Shown here piece after piece: positions 11,572 to 23,707 of a stretch of DNA of 64,000 nt (within the stretch, counting starts at the first letter, position 1; the number at the start of each line of letters is the position of its first letter). Source of the stretch: Betaproteobacteria bacterium. GTDB taxonomy: Bacteria > Pseudomonadota > Gammaproteobacteria > Burkholderiales > Casimicrobiaceae. A program made the translations under genes and the position numbers. The stretch lies in the NCBI GenBank assembly GCA_016861105.1, contig BOKS01000009.1, positions 1-64,000 of the forward strand, written 5' to 3'. The notes beneath the pieces are model-generated. The model made no database searches. It was not told the DNA's origin and worked only from the letters and a program-made list of their open reading frames with translations.

Positions 11572-12417
11572 TCAGGCGTTCATCAGGTCGGTCTCCGCGA
11601 AGCCGCGGCGCTTGACGACGGCGTCGAGCTCGACCAGCGTCTCCAGCAGCTCGCGCATGCGCGGCAGCGGCCAGGCATTCGGGCCGTCGGACAGCGCTCG
11701 CGCCGGGTCGGGGTGCGTCTCCATGAACACGCCGGAGACGCCCGCGGCGACCGCGGCGCGCGCGAGCACGGGGACGTACTCGCGCTGGCCGCCGGACGAT
11801 GCGCCCTGCGCGCCGGGCAGCTGGACCGAGTGCGTCGCGTCGAAGATCACCGGGCAGCCGGTGGCGCGCATGATCGAGAGCGACCGCATGTCCGACACGA
11901 GGTTGTGGTAGCCGAACGAGGCGCCGCGCTCGCACACCATGATCGTGTCGGCGCCGCTCGCCGCCTTCGCCTTCGCGACGACCTGCAGCATGTCGTCGGG
12001 CGCGAGGAACTGTCCCTTCTTGATGTTCACCGGTTTGCCCGACGCCGCGACCGCCTGGATGAAATCGGTCTGCCGGCACAGGAACGCCGGCGTCTGCAGC
12101 ACGTCGACGACGGCGGCGACCGCGCCGATCTCGTCGATCGCGTGCACGTCGGTGAGCACCGGCACGCCCACCTGCCGGCGCACCTCGGCGAGGATGCGCA
12201 GGCCCTCGTCCAGCCCCGGGCCGCGGAAGCTCGCGTGCGAGCTGCGGTTCGCCTTGTCGTAGCTCGACTTGAACACGAAGGGCACGCGCAGCGCCGACGC
12301 GATCTCGTGCAGCCGCCCGGCGGTGTCGACCTGCAACTGCTCGCTCTCCACGACGCACGGCCCGGCGACGAGGAAGAGCGGGTGGTCGAGCCCCACCTCC
12401 CATCCGCACAGCCTCAC
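11572..12417 (-). CDS. kdsA: 3-deoxy-8-phosphooctulonate (KDO-8-P) synthase
   Basis: A 281-aa enzyme that condenses PEP and arabinose-5-phosphate for LPS inner-core synthesis. Motifs include [52 protein letters not shown] and [20 protein letters not shown]. Cys21 in AGPCVVES occupies the position that is Asn in the metal-independent E. coli enzyme, so this is predicted to be the metal-dependent class. GTG 12417 is supported because [19 protein letters not shown] matches the family N-terminus. The 243-bp gap to pyrG upstream is filled by a repeat element, so the kdsA leader includes inverted repeats. Confidence 0.97.
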   Translation of the reverse strand: MRLCGWEVGLDHPLFLVAGPCVVESEQLQVDTAGRLHEIASALRVPFVFKSSYDKANRSSHASFRGPGLDEGLRILAEVRRQVGVPVLTDVHAIDEIGAVAAVVDVLQTPAFLCRQTDFIQAVAASGKPVNIKKGQFLAPDDMLQVVAKAKAASGADTIMVCERGASFGYHNLVSDMRSLSIMRATGCPVIFDATHSVQLPGAQGASSGGQREYVPVLARAAVAAGVSGVFMETHPDPARALSDGPNAWPLPRMRELLETLVELDAVVKRRGFAETDLMNA

Positions 12418-12474
12418 GGGGCGATCCCTGCGCCGGCGAATCCGGCGATGCGAGCGGCGAAACGGGCGAAACGA

Positions 12475-12558
12475 GTGAAACGAGGGTCAGACTCGCATTT
12501 CGCGCGCTGGCGGCACGTGAAACGAGGGTCAGACTCGCATTTCGCGCGCTGGCGGCAC
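12475..12558 (+). repeat. Two perfect tandem 42-bp units (type A)
   Basis: Units 12475–12516 and 12517–12558 are identical. Each starts with a 27-bp module (GTGAAACGAGGGTCAGACTC, then GCATTTC) and ends with a 15-bp module GCGCGCTGGCGGCAC. The module holds a CGAG–7 nt–CTCG mini-palindrome. The same 27-bp module recurs inverted in the type-B units at 12567–12650, and its 17-bp core recurs at 62062–62114. The region lies wholly in the pyrG–kdsA spacer. It resembles REP/RAYT-associated non-autonomous elements, though no transposase is nearby. Confidence 0.93.
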
Positions 12559-12566
12559 GTGCGCGC

Positions 12567-12650
12567 GAACGTGTCGCGGAGGAAATGCGAGTCTGACCCT
12601 CGTTTCACGAACGTGTCGCGGAGGAAATGCGAGTCTGACCCTCGTTTCAC
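12567..12650 (-). repeat. Two perfect tandem 42-bp units (type B, inverted)
   Basis: Units 12567–12608 and 12609–12650 are identical. Read leftward, each begins with the same 27-bp module as the type-A units but ends with a different 15-bp module, CTCCGCGACACGTTC. Outer flanks (12468–12484 and 12641–12659) also mirror each other (AAACGAGTGAAACGAG), so the whole 12468–12659 block is an inverted repeat able to form a large cruciform or hairpin in the pyrG–kdsA mRNA. Confidence 0.93.
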
Positions 12651-12660
12651 TCGTTTCACG

Positions 12661-15856
<3,196 letters not shown>

Positions 15857-15909
15857 GGGGCGGCGGCCGGACGGCGGAACGCGCGTCCGGCGGGGGCGCG
15901 GAGGCTGCG

Positions 15910-15915
15910 ATTCTA
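15910..15915 (-). promoter_or_regulatory. Candidate −10 element for gltX
   Basis: Leftward TAGAAT (ACGTAGAATCGC) about 55 nt upstream of the gltX start. The −35 is not recognisable. Confidence 0.35.
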
Positions 15916-15996
15916 CGTGGCCGACCCGCAGCGCGCGGTGGTATCGTGCACGTCGGGGCAGCGGCGCGGACCGCCCCTGCTCCGACGAGTCCGCCG

Positions 15997-16563
15997 ATGA
16001 CGCCCCTGGGCCCCGCCGTCCTCGCCTTGCTGCTCGCCGCGGCCGCCGGCACCGCGGCCGCGGTGCCGTTCGAGCGCACGCTCGAGCACAAGGGCATCCG
16101 CTTCCACGTGAGCAGCGCGAACGACGCGGCCGTCAACACGCTGCGCATCGTGCCGAGCGGCCTCGCGGAGAGCAACGCCCCCATCGAGCGCACGGTCGAC
16201 GGCACGGTCACCGGCGCCGACGTCGCCGACCTCGACGCCGACGGCTCGCCGGAGATCTACGTCTACGCCACGTCCGCGGGCAGCGGGTCCTACGGGACGC
16301 TCGTCGCGTACGCGGCGAGCAAGCGCCGCGCCTTGGCGCTCATCCATCTCGCGCCGGTGACCGCGAACAAGGCGGCGGCTGCCGGCTACATGGGCCACGA
16401 CACGTTCGCGATCAGCCGCAACGCGCTGGTGCAGCGCTTCCCGGTCTACCGCGACGGCGACGCGAACGCGAAGCCCTCCGGCGGCACCCGCGAACTCCAC
16501 TACCGGCTCGTCGCCGACGGCGCGGCCTGGCGCCTGCGCCTGGAGCGCATCGTCGAGCGCTAG
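15997..16563 (+). CDS. PliI-type periplasmic inhibitor of I-type lysozyme
   Basis: A 188-aa exported protein: signal peptide ([19 protein letters not shown]), then [55 protein letters not shown] and [20 protein letters not shown]. The [11 protein letters not shown] and SGSGSYG blocks match the PliI family, where the SGxxY loop inserts into the active site of invertebrate-type lysozymes. ATG 15997 gives a normal signal peptide. Monocistronic, divergent from gltX. Such a protein would protect peptidoglycan in contact with invertebrate hosts or grazers; that ecological reading is inference. Confidence 0.85.
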   Translation: MTPLGPAVLALLLAAAAGTAAAVPFERTLEHKGIRFHVSSANDAAVNTLRIVPSGLAESNAPIERTVDGTVTGADVADLDADGSPEIYVYATSAGSGSYGTLVAYAASKRRALALIHLAPVTANKAAAAGYMGHDTFAISRNALVQRFPVYRDGDANAKPSGGTRELHYRLVADGAAWRLRLERIVER

Positions 16564-16710
16564 CGTCGCGCGTCGGAGGTTCGTCGAAGCACGCCTGGAC
16601 CGTGAACGAGGCGGCGGAGCACAGGCGACGGCAATGATGCGCTGCGCGAAGCGGCCCGACGCGGGTCTCGCGAATGTCCGCGATGGCCCCGGCCCTGCAG
16701 CCCGCCGTGG

Positions 16711-19700
16711 CTAGCGCGCGGTCGCCGCGCCCTGGTAGCGCAGGTCGAGGGTGGCGGGCGTCGCGGGGTTCGGCGGCTCGGCAGCGACGTCCATCGGGCC
16801 GGGCGTGTGCCCGTGCGGCCAGAAGCGCGCGAAGCGGCGCGCCTCGGCCTCGTTGGCGTTCACCGGGAAGCGGTCGTAGTTGCGCCCGCCGGGATGCGCG
16901 ACGTGATAGGTGCAGCCGCCCAGCGCGCGACCGGCCCACGTGTCGACCACGTCGAAGGTGAGCGGCGCCTGCACGCCGATGGTGGGATGCAGCGCGGACG
17001 GCGGGTTCCACGCGCGAAACCGCACGCCGGCGACGAACTCGCCGGGCACGCCCGTCGGCGTGAGCGGCAGCAGGCGGCCGTTGCACGCTACCGCGTGACG
17101 TCCCTTCGTCATGCCGGTGACCTTCGCCTGCAGCCGCTCGACCGACGAGTCGACGTAGCGCGCCGTCCCGGTGCCCGCCACCTCTTCGCCCAGCACGTGC
17201 CAGGGCTCGATCGCCTGGCGCAGCTCGAGGGTGACGCCGTCGTAGGTCACCGTGCCGAAGCGCGGGAAGCGGAACTCGACGAAGGGGTCGAACCAGGCGG
17301 GGGCGAAGGGGTAGCCGGCGCGCTCGAGGTCCGCCACCACGTCGGCGATGTCCGCCGCGACGAAGTGCGGCAGCAGCCAGCGGTCGTGCAGCGCCGTGCC
17401 CCAGCGCACCAGCGGCGCGCGGTAGGGCTCGCGCCAGAACCGCGCGACCAGCGCGCGCAGCAGCAGCATCTGCACCGCGCTCATGCGCCAGTGCGGCGGC
17501 ATCTCGAACGCGCGGAACTCGAGGAGGCCGAGCCGCCCGGTCGGCCCGTCGGGCGAGTAGAGCTTGTCGACCGAGAACTCGGCGCGGTGCGTGTTGCCGG
17601 TGAGGTCGGTAAGCAGGTGCCGCAGCAGGCGGTCGACGAGCCACGGCTGGATCGCCTCGCTGCCGGCTTCGTGCCGCCGCTCCATCTGCTGGAACGCGAT
17701 CTCGAGCTCGTAGAGCTTGTCGTCGCGCGCCTCGTCGACGCGCGGGGCCTGGCTCGTCGGGCCGACGAACGTGCCCGAGAACAGGTACGACAGCGCCGGG
17801 TGGTTCTGCCAGTAGGTGATCAGGCTGCGCAGCAGGTCGGGCCGGCGCAGCAGCGGACTGTCGGCGGGCGTGGGGCCGCCCAGCGTCACGTGGTTGCCGC
17901 CGCCGGTCCCGGTGTGGCGGCCGTCGAGCATGAACTTCTCGGTGCCGAGCCGCGCGAGGCGCGCCTCCTCGTAGAGCGCCTCGATCGTCCCGGTCAGCGC
18001 GCGCCACGTGCGCGCCGGGTGGACGTTGACCTCGATCACGCCAGGGTCCGGCGTGACCGCGAGCACCGAGACGCGCGGATCGCGCGGCGGCGGATAGCCT
18101 TCGACGGCGACGCGCACGTCGAGCGCGGCCGACGTGTCCTCGACCGCGGCCGCGAGCGCGGCGAAGGCCTCGAGGCGCGCGAGCGGCGGCAGGAACACGC
18201 GCAGGTGGCCGCCGCGGGCCTCGACGCACAGGGCCGTCTTGACCACCGTCGCGGCGGTGCGGCCGTCGCGCACGCCGGCGAGGTCGTCGCGGCCCGGCAG
18301 CCGGCCGCGCGGGGCGAACGGGTCGCCCGGCGGATCGCGTTCCTCGTCGAGCGGCAGCACGTCGGGCAGCGAGGCGAGCGGCAGGCGCAGGCCGAGCGGC
18401 GAATCGCCGGGCAGCAGGTACAACCGCCCGCGCCGCAGCGGCCATTCGCTCGACACCCATCCGGTCGGCGCGGCGTCGTCGTCCTGCGGCTTGAGCGGCA
18501 GCACGCAGCCCGCCGGCGTGTCCAGCCCGGCGAGCAGCAGCCGCGCGAGGCGCGCGCGCTCGGTCGGACTCGCGAGATCGGCCGCCAGCGGATCGACGTT
18601 CGGCGGCAGCGCCGCCTCGTCGCGCAGCAGCTGCGGCACGTCCTCGTAGGCGACGATCACGCGCTCGGGGGGCAGGCGCAGCCGCTCGGCCAGCGCCCGC
18701 GCGAAGCGCCGGGCGTCGTCCACGCCCATCGTGCCGCCGGCGGCGGTGTCGGCGAAGCGCGCGGGATCGCGCCACAGCGGCTCGCCGTCGGTGCGCCAGA
18801 ACACGCCCAGCGACCAGCGCGGCAGCGGCTCGCCCGGATACCACTTCCCCTGCGCGTCTTGCCACAGGCCGCCCGGCGCGAAGCGCCGCGCGAGGCGCGC
18901 GAGCAGCGCCGCGGCGAGCGCGCGCTTGCGCGGCGAGAGCGCGGCGTGGTTCCACTCGGGGCCGTCCATGTCGTCGATCGACACGAACGTCGGCTCGCCG
19001 CCCTGCGTGAGCCGCACGTCCATGGCCGCGAGCTCTTCGTCGACGGCCTCCCCGAGCCGGTCGACCGCCTGCCACTGCACGTCGGTGTACGGCCGCGTGA
19101 CGCGCGGATCCTCGTGGATGCGCGTGACGTGCATCGCGAAGTCGAACGCGACCTCGCAGGGGTCGGTGAACCCGATCACCGGTGCGGCGTTGCCCGGATC
19201 GGCCGTGCACGCGAGCGGCAGGTGTCCTTCGCCGGCGAGGAGGCCGGACGTGGGATCGAGCCCGATCCAGCCAGCGCCCGGGAGGTAGGCCTCGGCCCAC
19301 GCGTGCAGGTCGGTGAAGTCGCGGTCCGTCCCGGCCGGCCCGTCCAGCGGCTTCACGTCCGCCACGAGCTGGATCAGGTAGCCGGAGGCGAAGCGCGCGG
19401 CGATGCCGAGGTGGCGGAGGATCTGCACCATCAGCCAGCCGCTGTCGCGACAGGAGCCGCAGGCGCGCTCGAACGTCTGTTCGGGCGTCTGCACGCCCGG
19501 CTCCATCCGCACCAGGTAGCGGATCTCCTGCTGCAGCATCTGGTTGAGCCGCACGAGCAGCAGCACCGTGCTCTCGCCCGGCTCGATCGTGGCGCGGAAG
19601 CGTTCGAGGAACGCCGCGAGCCGCGGGCCCGCCGCCTCCTTCTCCAGGAACGGAATCAGCTCCTTGGCCAGCGCCGGCGCGTACGCGAACGGATAGCCCT

Positions 19701-19998
19701 CGGCGTACGCCTCCACGAAGAAGTCGAACGGGTTGACGACCGACAGGTCGGCCGTCAGGTCGACGACGATCTCGAGCGAGCGCGCCGGCTCGGGAAAGAC
19801 GAGGCGCGCCAGCCAGTTGCCGTAGGGGTCCTGCTGCCAGTTGAGGAAGTGCTTCTCGGGCTTGACGTCGAGCGAGTAGCCGAGCACCGGCGTGCGGCAG
19901 TGCGGCGCCGGCCGCAGGCGGATCTCGTGTGGCGACAGGCGCACCGGCCGGTCGAACCGGTAGGTCGTGCGGTGCTGGAGGGCTACGCGGATCGACAC
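16711..19998 (-). CDS. Transglutaminase-like/DUF2126 protein of the Anbu cluster
   Basis: A 1095-aa two-part protein. Residues about 1–85 form the bacterial transglutaminase N-terminal β-domain ([20 protein letters not shown]). Residues about 155–255 are the papain-like transglutaminase core with Cys183 ([11 protein letters not shown]), His232 ([12 protein letters not shown]) and Asp248 (GLDPTSG). Residues about 290–1090 form DUF2126, with [36 protein letters not shown] and [14 protein letters not shown]. Predicted to act as a peptidase or amide-forming enzyme; no activity is established. GTG start at 19998. It is the last gene of a leftward cluster after Anbu (184-bp gap). Confidence 0.9.
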   Translation of the reverse strand: MSIRVALQHRTTYRFDRPVRLSPHEIRLRPAPHCRTPVLGYSLDVKPEKHFLNWQQDPYGNWLARLVFPEPARSLEIVVDLTADLSVVNPFDFFVEAYAEGYPFAYAPALAKELIPFLEKEAAGPRLAAFLERFRATIEPGESTVLLLVRLNQMLQQEIRYLVRMEPGVQTPEQTFERACGSCRDSGWLMVQILRHLGIAARFASGYLIQLVADVKPLDGPAGTDRDFTDLHAWAEAYLPGAGWIGLDPTSGLLAGEGHLPLACTADPGNAAPVIGFTDPCEVAFDFAMHVTRIHEDPRVTRPYTDVQWQAVDRLGEAVDEELAAMDVRLTQGGEPTFVSIDDMDGPEWNHAALSPRKRALAAALLARLARRFAPGGLWQDAQGKWYPGEPLPRWSLGVFWRTDGEPLWRDPARFADTAAGGTMGVDDARRFARALAERLRLPPERVIVAYEDVPQLLRDEAALPPNVDPLAADLASPTERARLARLLLAGLDTPAGCVLPLKPQDDDAAPTGWVSSEWPLRRGRLYLLPGDSPLGLRLPLASLPDVLPLDEERDPPGDPFAPRGRLPGRDDLAGVRDGRTAATVVKTALCVEARGGHLRVFLPPLARLEAFAALAAAVEDTSAALDVRVAVEGYPPPRDPRVSVLAVTPDPGVIEVNVHPARTWRALTGTIEALYEEARLARLGTEKFMLDGRHTGTGGGNHVTLGGPTPADSPLLRRPDLLRSLITYWQNHPALSYLFSGTFVGPTSQAPRVDEARDDKLYELEIAFQQMERRHEAGSEAIQPWLVDRLLRHLLTDLTGNTHRAEFSVDKLYSPDGPTGRLGLLEFRAFEMPPHWRMSAVQMLLLRALVARFWREPYRAPLVRWGTALHDRWLLPHFVAADIADVVADLERAGYPFAPAWFDPFVEFRFPRFGTVTYDGVTLELRQAIEPWHVLGEEVAGTGTARYVDSSVERLQAKVTGMTKGRHAVACNGRLLPLTPTGVPGEFVAGVRFRAWNPPSALHPTIGVQAPLTFDVVDTWAGRALGGCTYHVAHPGGRNYDRFPVNANEAEARRFARFWPHGHTPGPMDVAAEPPNPATPATLDLRYQGAATAR

Positions 19999-20182
19999 GG
20001 CAGGACTCCGCAGGGTGGAGGGCAGGCGCGCGCGCCGCGCATCGCGCCCGGTGTTGCGTGCCGTGGCCGGCGGGCGCCGCCGGGCAGTCCGCAGGCGCCG
20101 GCCTGATCGCGCGCAGCGAAGAACGCGGGGCGGCGACGCCGCGCGGGCCCGCGTCGCCGCGCGAGCGTTTGTCGTTGGCGCG

Positions 20183-20914
20183 TCAGGTCCAGTCCGGATC
20201 CGGCAGCTGCCCGAAGACCCGCCGCAGCCCCTCGCCCCACTGCGTGTGCACCATGCGGAAGTACGGATCGGACTCGTCGATGCGCCGCTGCATGCGCACG
20301 CGCAGGGCGTCGGTCTCGTAGACCAGGAGGTCGATCGGCAGGCCGACGGAGATGTTGGAGCGCATCGTCGAGTCGAACGACACGATCGTGCACTTCACGG
20401 CCTCGGGCAGGCTCGTGCGCCGCGTCACCACGCGGTCGATGATCGGCTTGCCGTACTTCGTCTCGCCGATCTGGAAGTAGCAGGTGTCCGGCGTCGCCTC
20501 GATGAAGTTGCCCTCGCTGTACACGTGGAACAGCCGCGGCGGCTCGCCGCGGATCTGGCCGCCGACGACGAAGTTCGCCGAGGAGTCGATGTTGTTCTGC
20601 ATGAGGTAGGCGCCGTCGCGGCTCTTCACCTCGCGCAGCGCGTCGCCGAGCACGCGGGCCACGTCGAACATCGACGGCGCATTCATGAAGTGCAGCTGGT
20701 TGTCGCCGCCGCGGATGCGCTGGTCCATCGTCGACAGCGCGTTCTGCGTGATCGACAGGTTGCCCGACGACAGCGTCACCACCACGCGGGCGCCCTCCTC
20801 GGCGAACACCCGCATCTTCGAGAAGCGCGCGATGTGGTCCACCCCCGCGTTCGTGCGCGAGTCGGAGGCGAAGATCATGCCGGCGTCGAGCGCCATGGCG
20901 ACGCAGTACGTCAT
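20183..20914 (-). CDS. Anbu-type proteasome-like NTN hydrolase
   Basis: A 243-aa member of the Anbu (ancestral beta subunit) branch of self-compartmentalising NTN proteases, related to HslV. Removing Met leaves an N-terminal Thr1 (TYCVAMALDAG), with Asp17 in FASDSRTNAG and Lys32 in FSKMRVF as the expected catalytic set. Further family blocks are GGDNQLHFMNAPSMFDVARV and FFxIGETKYGKPIIDR-like (seen as CYFQIGETKYGKPIIDR). Anbu is known from structures to form open helical or lock-washer assemblies; its substrates are unresolved. No hslU or other unfoldase gene is nearby. Genes for alpha-E, ATP-grasp and transglutaminase proteins flank it, the standard Anbu neighbourhood. Confidence 0.92.
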   Translation of the reverse strand: MTYCVAMALDAGMIFASDSRTNAGVDHIARFSKMRVFAEEGARVVVTLSSGNLSITQNALSTMDQRIRGGDNQLHFMNAPSMFDVARVLGDALREVKSRDGAYLMQNNIDSSANFVVGGQIRGEPPRLFHVYSEGNFIEATPDTCYFQIGETKYGKPIIDRVVTRRTSLPEAVKCTIVSFDSTMRSNISVGLPIDLLVYETDALRVRMQRRIDESDPYFRMVHTQWGEGLRRVFGQLPDPDWT

Positions 20915-20978
20915 GGAAGCGTGCAGGCCGTGGTGGCGTGGATGCCGCGATTGTACCCGCGCGTCGCATCGCCGCCGG

Positions 20979-21938
20979 TCAGGCGGGCGCGAGGAAGCGC
21001 CGCGTGATCTCGTCGGCGAGGCCCGAGATGCGCCCGAGGAAGTCGACGAGGTACTCGTGCAGGCCGAAGCGCATGATGTCCTCCGTGCGGCCGAAGCGAA
21101 GCCGCGCGTGCAGCTCGCCCGCGAGCCGCTCGAGCTCCCAGTGGCTGTCGTCGCAGAGGATGTGCAGCGTCTCCGCGATCATGCTCATGCACGCGTGCAG
21201 CGAGCGCGGCATGTCGCGCCGCAGGATCAGCAGCTCCGCCACGCGCCGCGGCGTGATCACGTCGCTGTAGATCTTGCGGTACGCCTCGAAGCCGGAGACC
21301 GAGGTCAGCAGCGACTGCCACTGGTAGTAGTCGACGGCGCCGCCGACGTCGTGCACGGACGGCAGCAGCAGGTGGTACTTGGTGTCGAGGATGCGCGCGG
21401 TGTTGTCGGCCCGCTCGAGGTGCGTGCCCAGGCGCAGGAAGTGGTAGGCCTCGCCGCGCAGCATCGTCCCGAACGTCACGCCGCGGAACAGGTGCGAGCG
21501 CATCTTCACCCAGTCGCAGAACTCCTGCACGCCGACGCGCTCGACGTGGTCGTGGTCGTAGCGCCGCATCTCCAGCCACGACGCGTTGATCTCCTCGTAC
21601 ATCTCGGAGGTGATCGACCCGCGCACCGAGCGCGCCGACTCGCGCGCCGCGCGCAGGCAGCTGTGGATCGACGACGGGTTGGCCGTGTCGAAGATCATGA
21701 AGCGCAGCACCTGCCCCGCGGCGAGCGCGGCGTGGCGCTGGTAGTAGGTGGTGGCGAGCCCGGTGGCGATCAGCGGCACGGCCCAGGGCGCGGCCCACGC
21801 GAGGCCCGGCTCCTCGAGGTGGTAGGGCAGCAGCGACGTCCGGTAGGTCACGTCCAGCAGGCGCGCGGTGTTCTCCGCCCGCTCGAAGTGCCGCCCGATC
21901 CAGTAGAGCTCGTTGGCGACCCGCGAGAGCATGGTCAT
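20979..21938 (-). CDS. Alpha-E domain protein of the Anbu cluster
   Basis: A 319-aa, mostly helical protein (alpha-E, formerly DUF403): MTMLSRVANELYWIGRHFERAENTAR at the start and a second similar block (FLRLGTHLERADNTARILDT) in the middle, indicating an internal duplication of the ERAENTAR/ERADNTAR helix. Known to co-occur with circularly permuted ATP-grasp enzymes; a direct biochemical role has not been shown. Its ATG overlaps the stop of the ATP-grasp gene by 4 bp (ATGA), indicating translational coupling and near-equal expression. Anbu follows 64 bp downstream. Confidence 0.92.
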   Translation of the reverse strand: MTMLSRVANELYWIGRHFERAENTARLLDVTYRTSLLPYHLEEPGLAWAAPWAVPLIATGLATTYYQRHAALAAGQVLRFMIFDTANPSSIHSCLRAARESARSVRGSITSEMYEEINASWLEMRRYDHDHVERVGVQEFCDWVKMRSHLFRGVTFGTMLRGEAYHFLRLGTHLERADNTARILDTKYHLLLPSVHDVGGAVDYYQWQSLLTSVSGFEAYRKIYSDVITPRRVAELLILRRDMPRSLHACMSMIAETLHILCDDSHWELERLAGELHARLRFGRTEDIMRFGLHEYLVDFLGRISGLADEITRRFLAPA

Positions 21939-23347
21939 TCGAGCACCCAGGTGTCCTTGGTGCCGCCGCCCTGCGACGAGTTCACGACGAGCGAGCCCTC
22001 GCGCAGCGCCACGCGCGTCAGCCCCCCCGGGACCAGCTTCACGGTGCCGCCGGAGAGCACGTAGGGCCGCAGGTCGATGTGGCGCGGCGCGACGCCCGCG
22101 GCGACGAACGTCGGGCAGGTGGATAGGGCCAGCGTCGGCTGGGCGATGTAGCCGTCCGGGTGCGCGCGGATGCGGGCGGCGAAGTCCTCGCGCTCCGACG
22201 CCGTCGAGGCCGGCCCGATGAGCATGCCGTAGCCCCCCGCGCCGTGCACCTCCTTCACCACCAGTTCGTGCAGGTGCGCGAGCACGTGGGCGCGGTCGTC
22301 GTCGCGCCAGGTCATCCACGTGGGCACGTTGCGCAGCACCGGCTCCTCGTCGAGGTAGAAGCGGATTATCTGCGGCACGTACGGATAGATCGACTTGTCG
22401 TCGGCGACGCCGGTGCCGATGGCGTTGGCCAGCGTCACGCGGCCGGCCCGGTAGGCGGCGAACAGCCCGGGCACGCCGAGCATCGAGTCGGCGCGGAACG
22501 CCCGCGGGTCGAGGAAGTCGTCGTCGACGCGCCGGTAGATGACGTGGACGCGCTGCGGGCCGCGCGTCGTGCGCATGTAGACCGTGTCGTCGCGGACGAC
22601 GAGGTCCTGACCCTCGCAGAGCTCGACCCCCATCTGCTGCGCGAGGAAGCTGTGCTCGAAGTAGGCCGAGTTGTAGGGACCGGGCGTCAGCACCGCGACG
22701 GTCGGGGCGTCGCCGCCGTCGGGCGAGACGGCGCGCAGGTTCTCCAGCAGCAGGTCGGGATAGTGCTGGACCGGGCGGATCGACTGCAGCGCGAACACCT
22801 CGGGCAGCAGCCGCATCATCATCTTGCGGTTCTCGAGCATGTACGACACGCCGGAGGGCACGCGCAGGTTGTCCTCCAGCACGTAGAACTCGCCCTCGCC
22901 CGCGCGCACGACATCCACGCCCGCGACGTGCGCGTAGATGCCGCCCGGGACGCGCATGCCGGTCATCTCGCGGCGGAACTGCGCGTTGCCGAGGACGCGC
23001 TCCCGCGGCACGAGCCCGGCGTCCAGGATGCGCTGCCCGTGGTAGATGTCGTCGAGGAACGCGTTGAGCGCGGCCACCCGCTGCCGCAGCCCGCGCTCGA
23101 GCACGTCCCACTCCGCGGCCGGGATGATGCGCGGGATGAGGTCGAACGGGATCAGCCGCTCCGCGCCGCCGCTGTCCCCGTACACGGCGAACGTGATGCC
23201 CACGCGGTGGAAGGCGCGCTCGGCCTCCTCCCGCTTCTGCGCGATGCGGTCGGGCGGGGTGCGCGCCAGCCAGTCGGCCAGCGGCCGGTAGTGCGGACGG
23301 ACGCTGCCGTCCGGGGCCTGCATCTCGTCGTAGGGTGGGTTCGGCAC
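21935..23347 (-). CDS. Circularly permuted ATP-grasp protein of the Anbu cluster
   Basis: A 470-aa protein of the DUF404/DUF407 (circularly permuted ATP-grasp) family: PYDEMQAPDGSVRPHYRPLADWL near the N-terminus, RIIPAAEWDVLERGLRQR, FYVLEDNLRVPSGVSYMLENR (nucleotide/metal region), GVADDKSIYPYVPQIIRFYL and VVNSSQGGGTKDTWVLE at the C-terminus. ATP-grasp enzymes form carboxylate–amine bonds, so a peptide or amide ligase role is predicted. GTG 23347 is the most likely start because the conserved region begins right after it; the ribosome-binding site is weak. First gene of the cluster, transcribed away from tRNA-Val. Confidence 0.88.
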   Translation of the reverse strand: MPNPPYDEMQAPDGSVRPHYRPLADWLARTPPDRIAQKREEAERAFHRVGITFAVYGDSGGAERLIPFDLIPRIIPAAEWDVLERGLRQRVAALNAFLDDIYHGQRILDAGLVPRERVLGNAQFRREMTGMRVPGGIYAHVAGVDVVRAGEGEFYVLEDNLRVPSGVSYMLENRKMMMRLLPEVFALQSIRPVQHYPDLLLENLRAVSPDGGDAPTVAVLTPGPYNSAYFEHSFLAQQMGVELCEGQDLVVRDDTVYMRTTRGPQRVHVIYRRVDDDFLDPRAFRADSMLGVPGLFAAYRAGRVTLANAIGTGVADDKSIYPYVPQIIRFYLDEEPVLRNVPTWMTWRDDDRAHVLAHLHELVVKEVHGAGGYGMLIGPASTASEREDFAARIRAHPDGYIAQPTLALSTCPTFVAAGVAPRHIDLRPYVLSGGTVKLVPGGLTRVALREGSLVVNSSQGGGTKDTWVLE

Positions 23348-23477
23348 GGTGCAGCGCCTGCGGGGTCGTCCCGATGGTAGCAAGCGCCAAGCCACCGGTG
23401 AAAATGCTTGTGGGGCAGCCTCTTAGGCGGGCATCCGCCCATCCTGAGGCATTTTTGCACCGATCGTGTGCACAAAT

Positions 23478-23518
23478 TGCACCGCTACGGTGCATTTCTG
23501 TCCATGACAGCCATGGAC
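23478..23518. promoter_or_regulatory. Two adjacent palindromes upstream of the Anbu cluster
   Basis: TGCACCG-CTA-CGGTGCA (23478–23494) and GTCCATG-ACAGC-CATGGAC (23500–23518) are perfect 7-bp inverted repeats only 5 bp apart, in the 240-bp spacer between the ATP-grasp gene and tRNA-Val. They sit about 130–170 bp before the ATP-grasp start. A further GC hairpin (GCGGGCATCCGCCC, about 23428–23441) is closer to the gene. They could be operator sites for the Anbu cluster; no regulator gene is adjacent. Confidence 0.45.
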
Positions 23519-23535
23519 GCGGCCCCTACGGCGGT

Positions 23536-23564
23536 TTGACCCCCCTCCGGCCGCGTGCTTAAAT
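23536..23564 (+). promoter_or_regulatory. Promoter of tRNA-Val
   Basis: TTGACC −35 (23536–23541), 17-nt spacer, TTAAAT −10 (23559–23564). The predicted start near 23571 leaves a 17-nt leader before the tRNA. Confidence 0.65.
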
Positions 23565-23587
23565 CCGTGCTCCTGTCTGGGTTCGCG

Positions 23588-23662
23588 GGGCGGTTAGCTC
23601 AGCGGTAGAGCACTGCCTTCACACGGCAGGGGTCACTGGTTCGAACCCAGTATCGCCCACCA
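23588..23662 (+). tRNA. tRNA-Val (anticodon CAC)
   Basis: A 75-nt cloverleaf: acceptor GGGCGGT/ATCGCCC with one G·U, D-arm AGCTCAGCGGTAGAGC, anticodon loop TTCACAC giving CAC (reads GTG), T-arm CTGGTTCGAACCCAG and encoded CCA. It has its own promoter and is followed 10 nt later by an intrinsic terminator, so it is a single-gene unit. Confidence 0.97.
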
Positions 23663-23672
23663 CATGAACCGC

Positions 23673-23705
23673 GGGGTCGCATGCAAATGCGACCCCTTTT
23701 TTTTT
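23673..23705 (+). terminator. Rho-independent terminator of tRNA-Val
   Basis: A perfect 10-bp stem GGGGTCGCAT/ATGCGACCCC with a GCAA tetraloop is followed by nine T residues. It ends 2 bp before the stop codon of the convergent patatin-type gene. Confidence 0.95.
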
Positions 23706-23707
23706 CG

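Noticed and set aside
12268-12478. Small rightward open frame over the kdsA start and repeat edge
   Set aside because: Antisense to kdsA, no start signal and no recognisable product.
12475-12650. Possible CRISPR array
   Set aside because: Units are directly abutting without unique spacers, only two copies per orientation, and no cas genes are present.
12414-12659. An open frame (leftward) encoding two [14 protein letters not shown] and two [14 protein letters not shown] repeats
   Set aside because: The peptide repeats only reflect the 42-bp (14-codon) DNA repeats. The frame runs into the kdsA start in another frame, has no ribosome-binding site and no known domain.
16807-20106. A 1099-aa open frame antisense to the transglutaminase gene
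   Set aside because: Arg/Ala/Gly/Val-rich composition with no domains; a shadow of the GC-rich codon pattern of the real gene. The same applies to long frames opposite pyrG/kdsA (11377–14595), smc (33253–36903) and the flavoprotein (57160–60495).
20183-20914. HslV or a true 20S proteasome beta subunit
   Set aside because: No hslU, ARC/Mpa or alpha-subunit gene is adjacent, and the sequence blocks and neighbours are those of Anbu.
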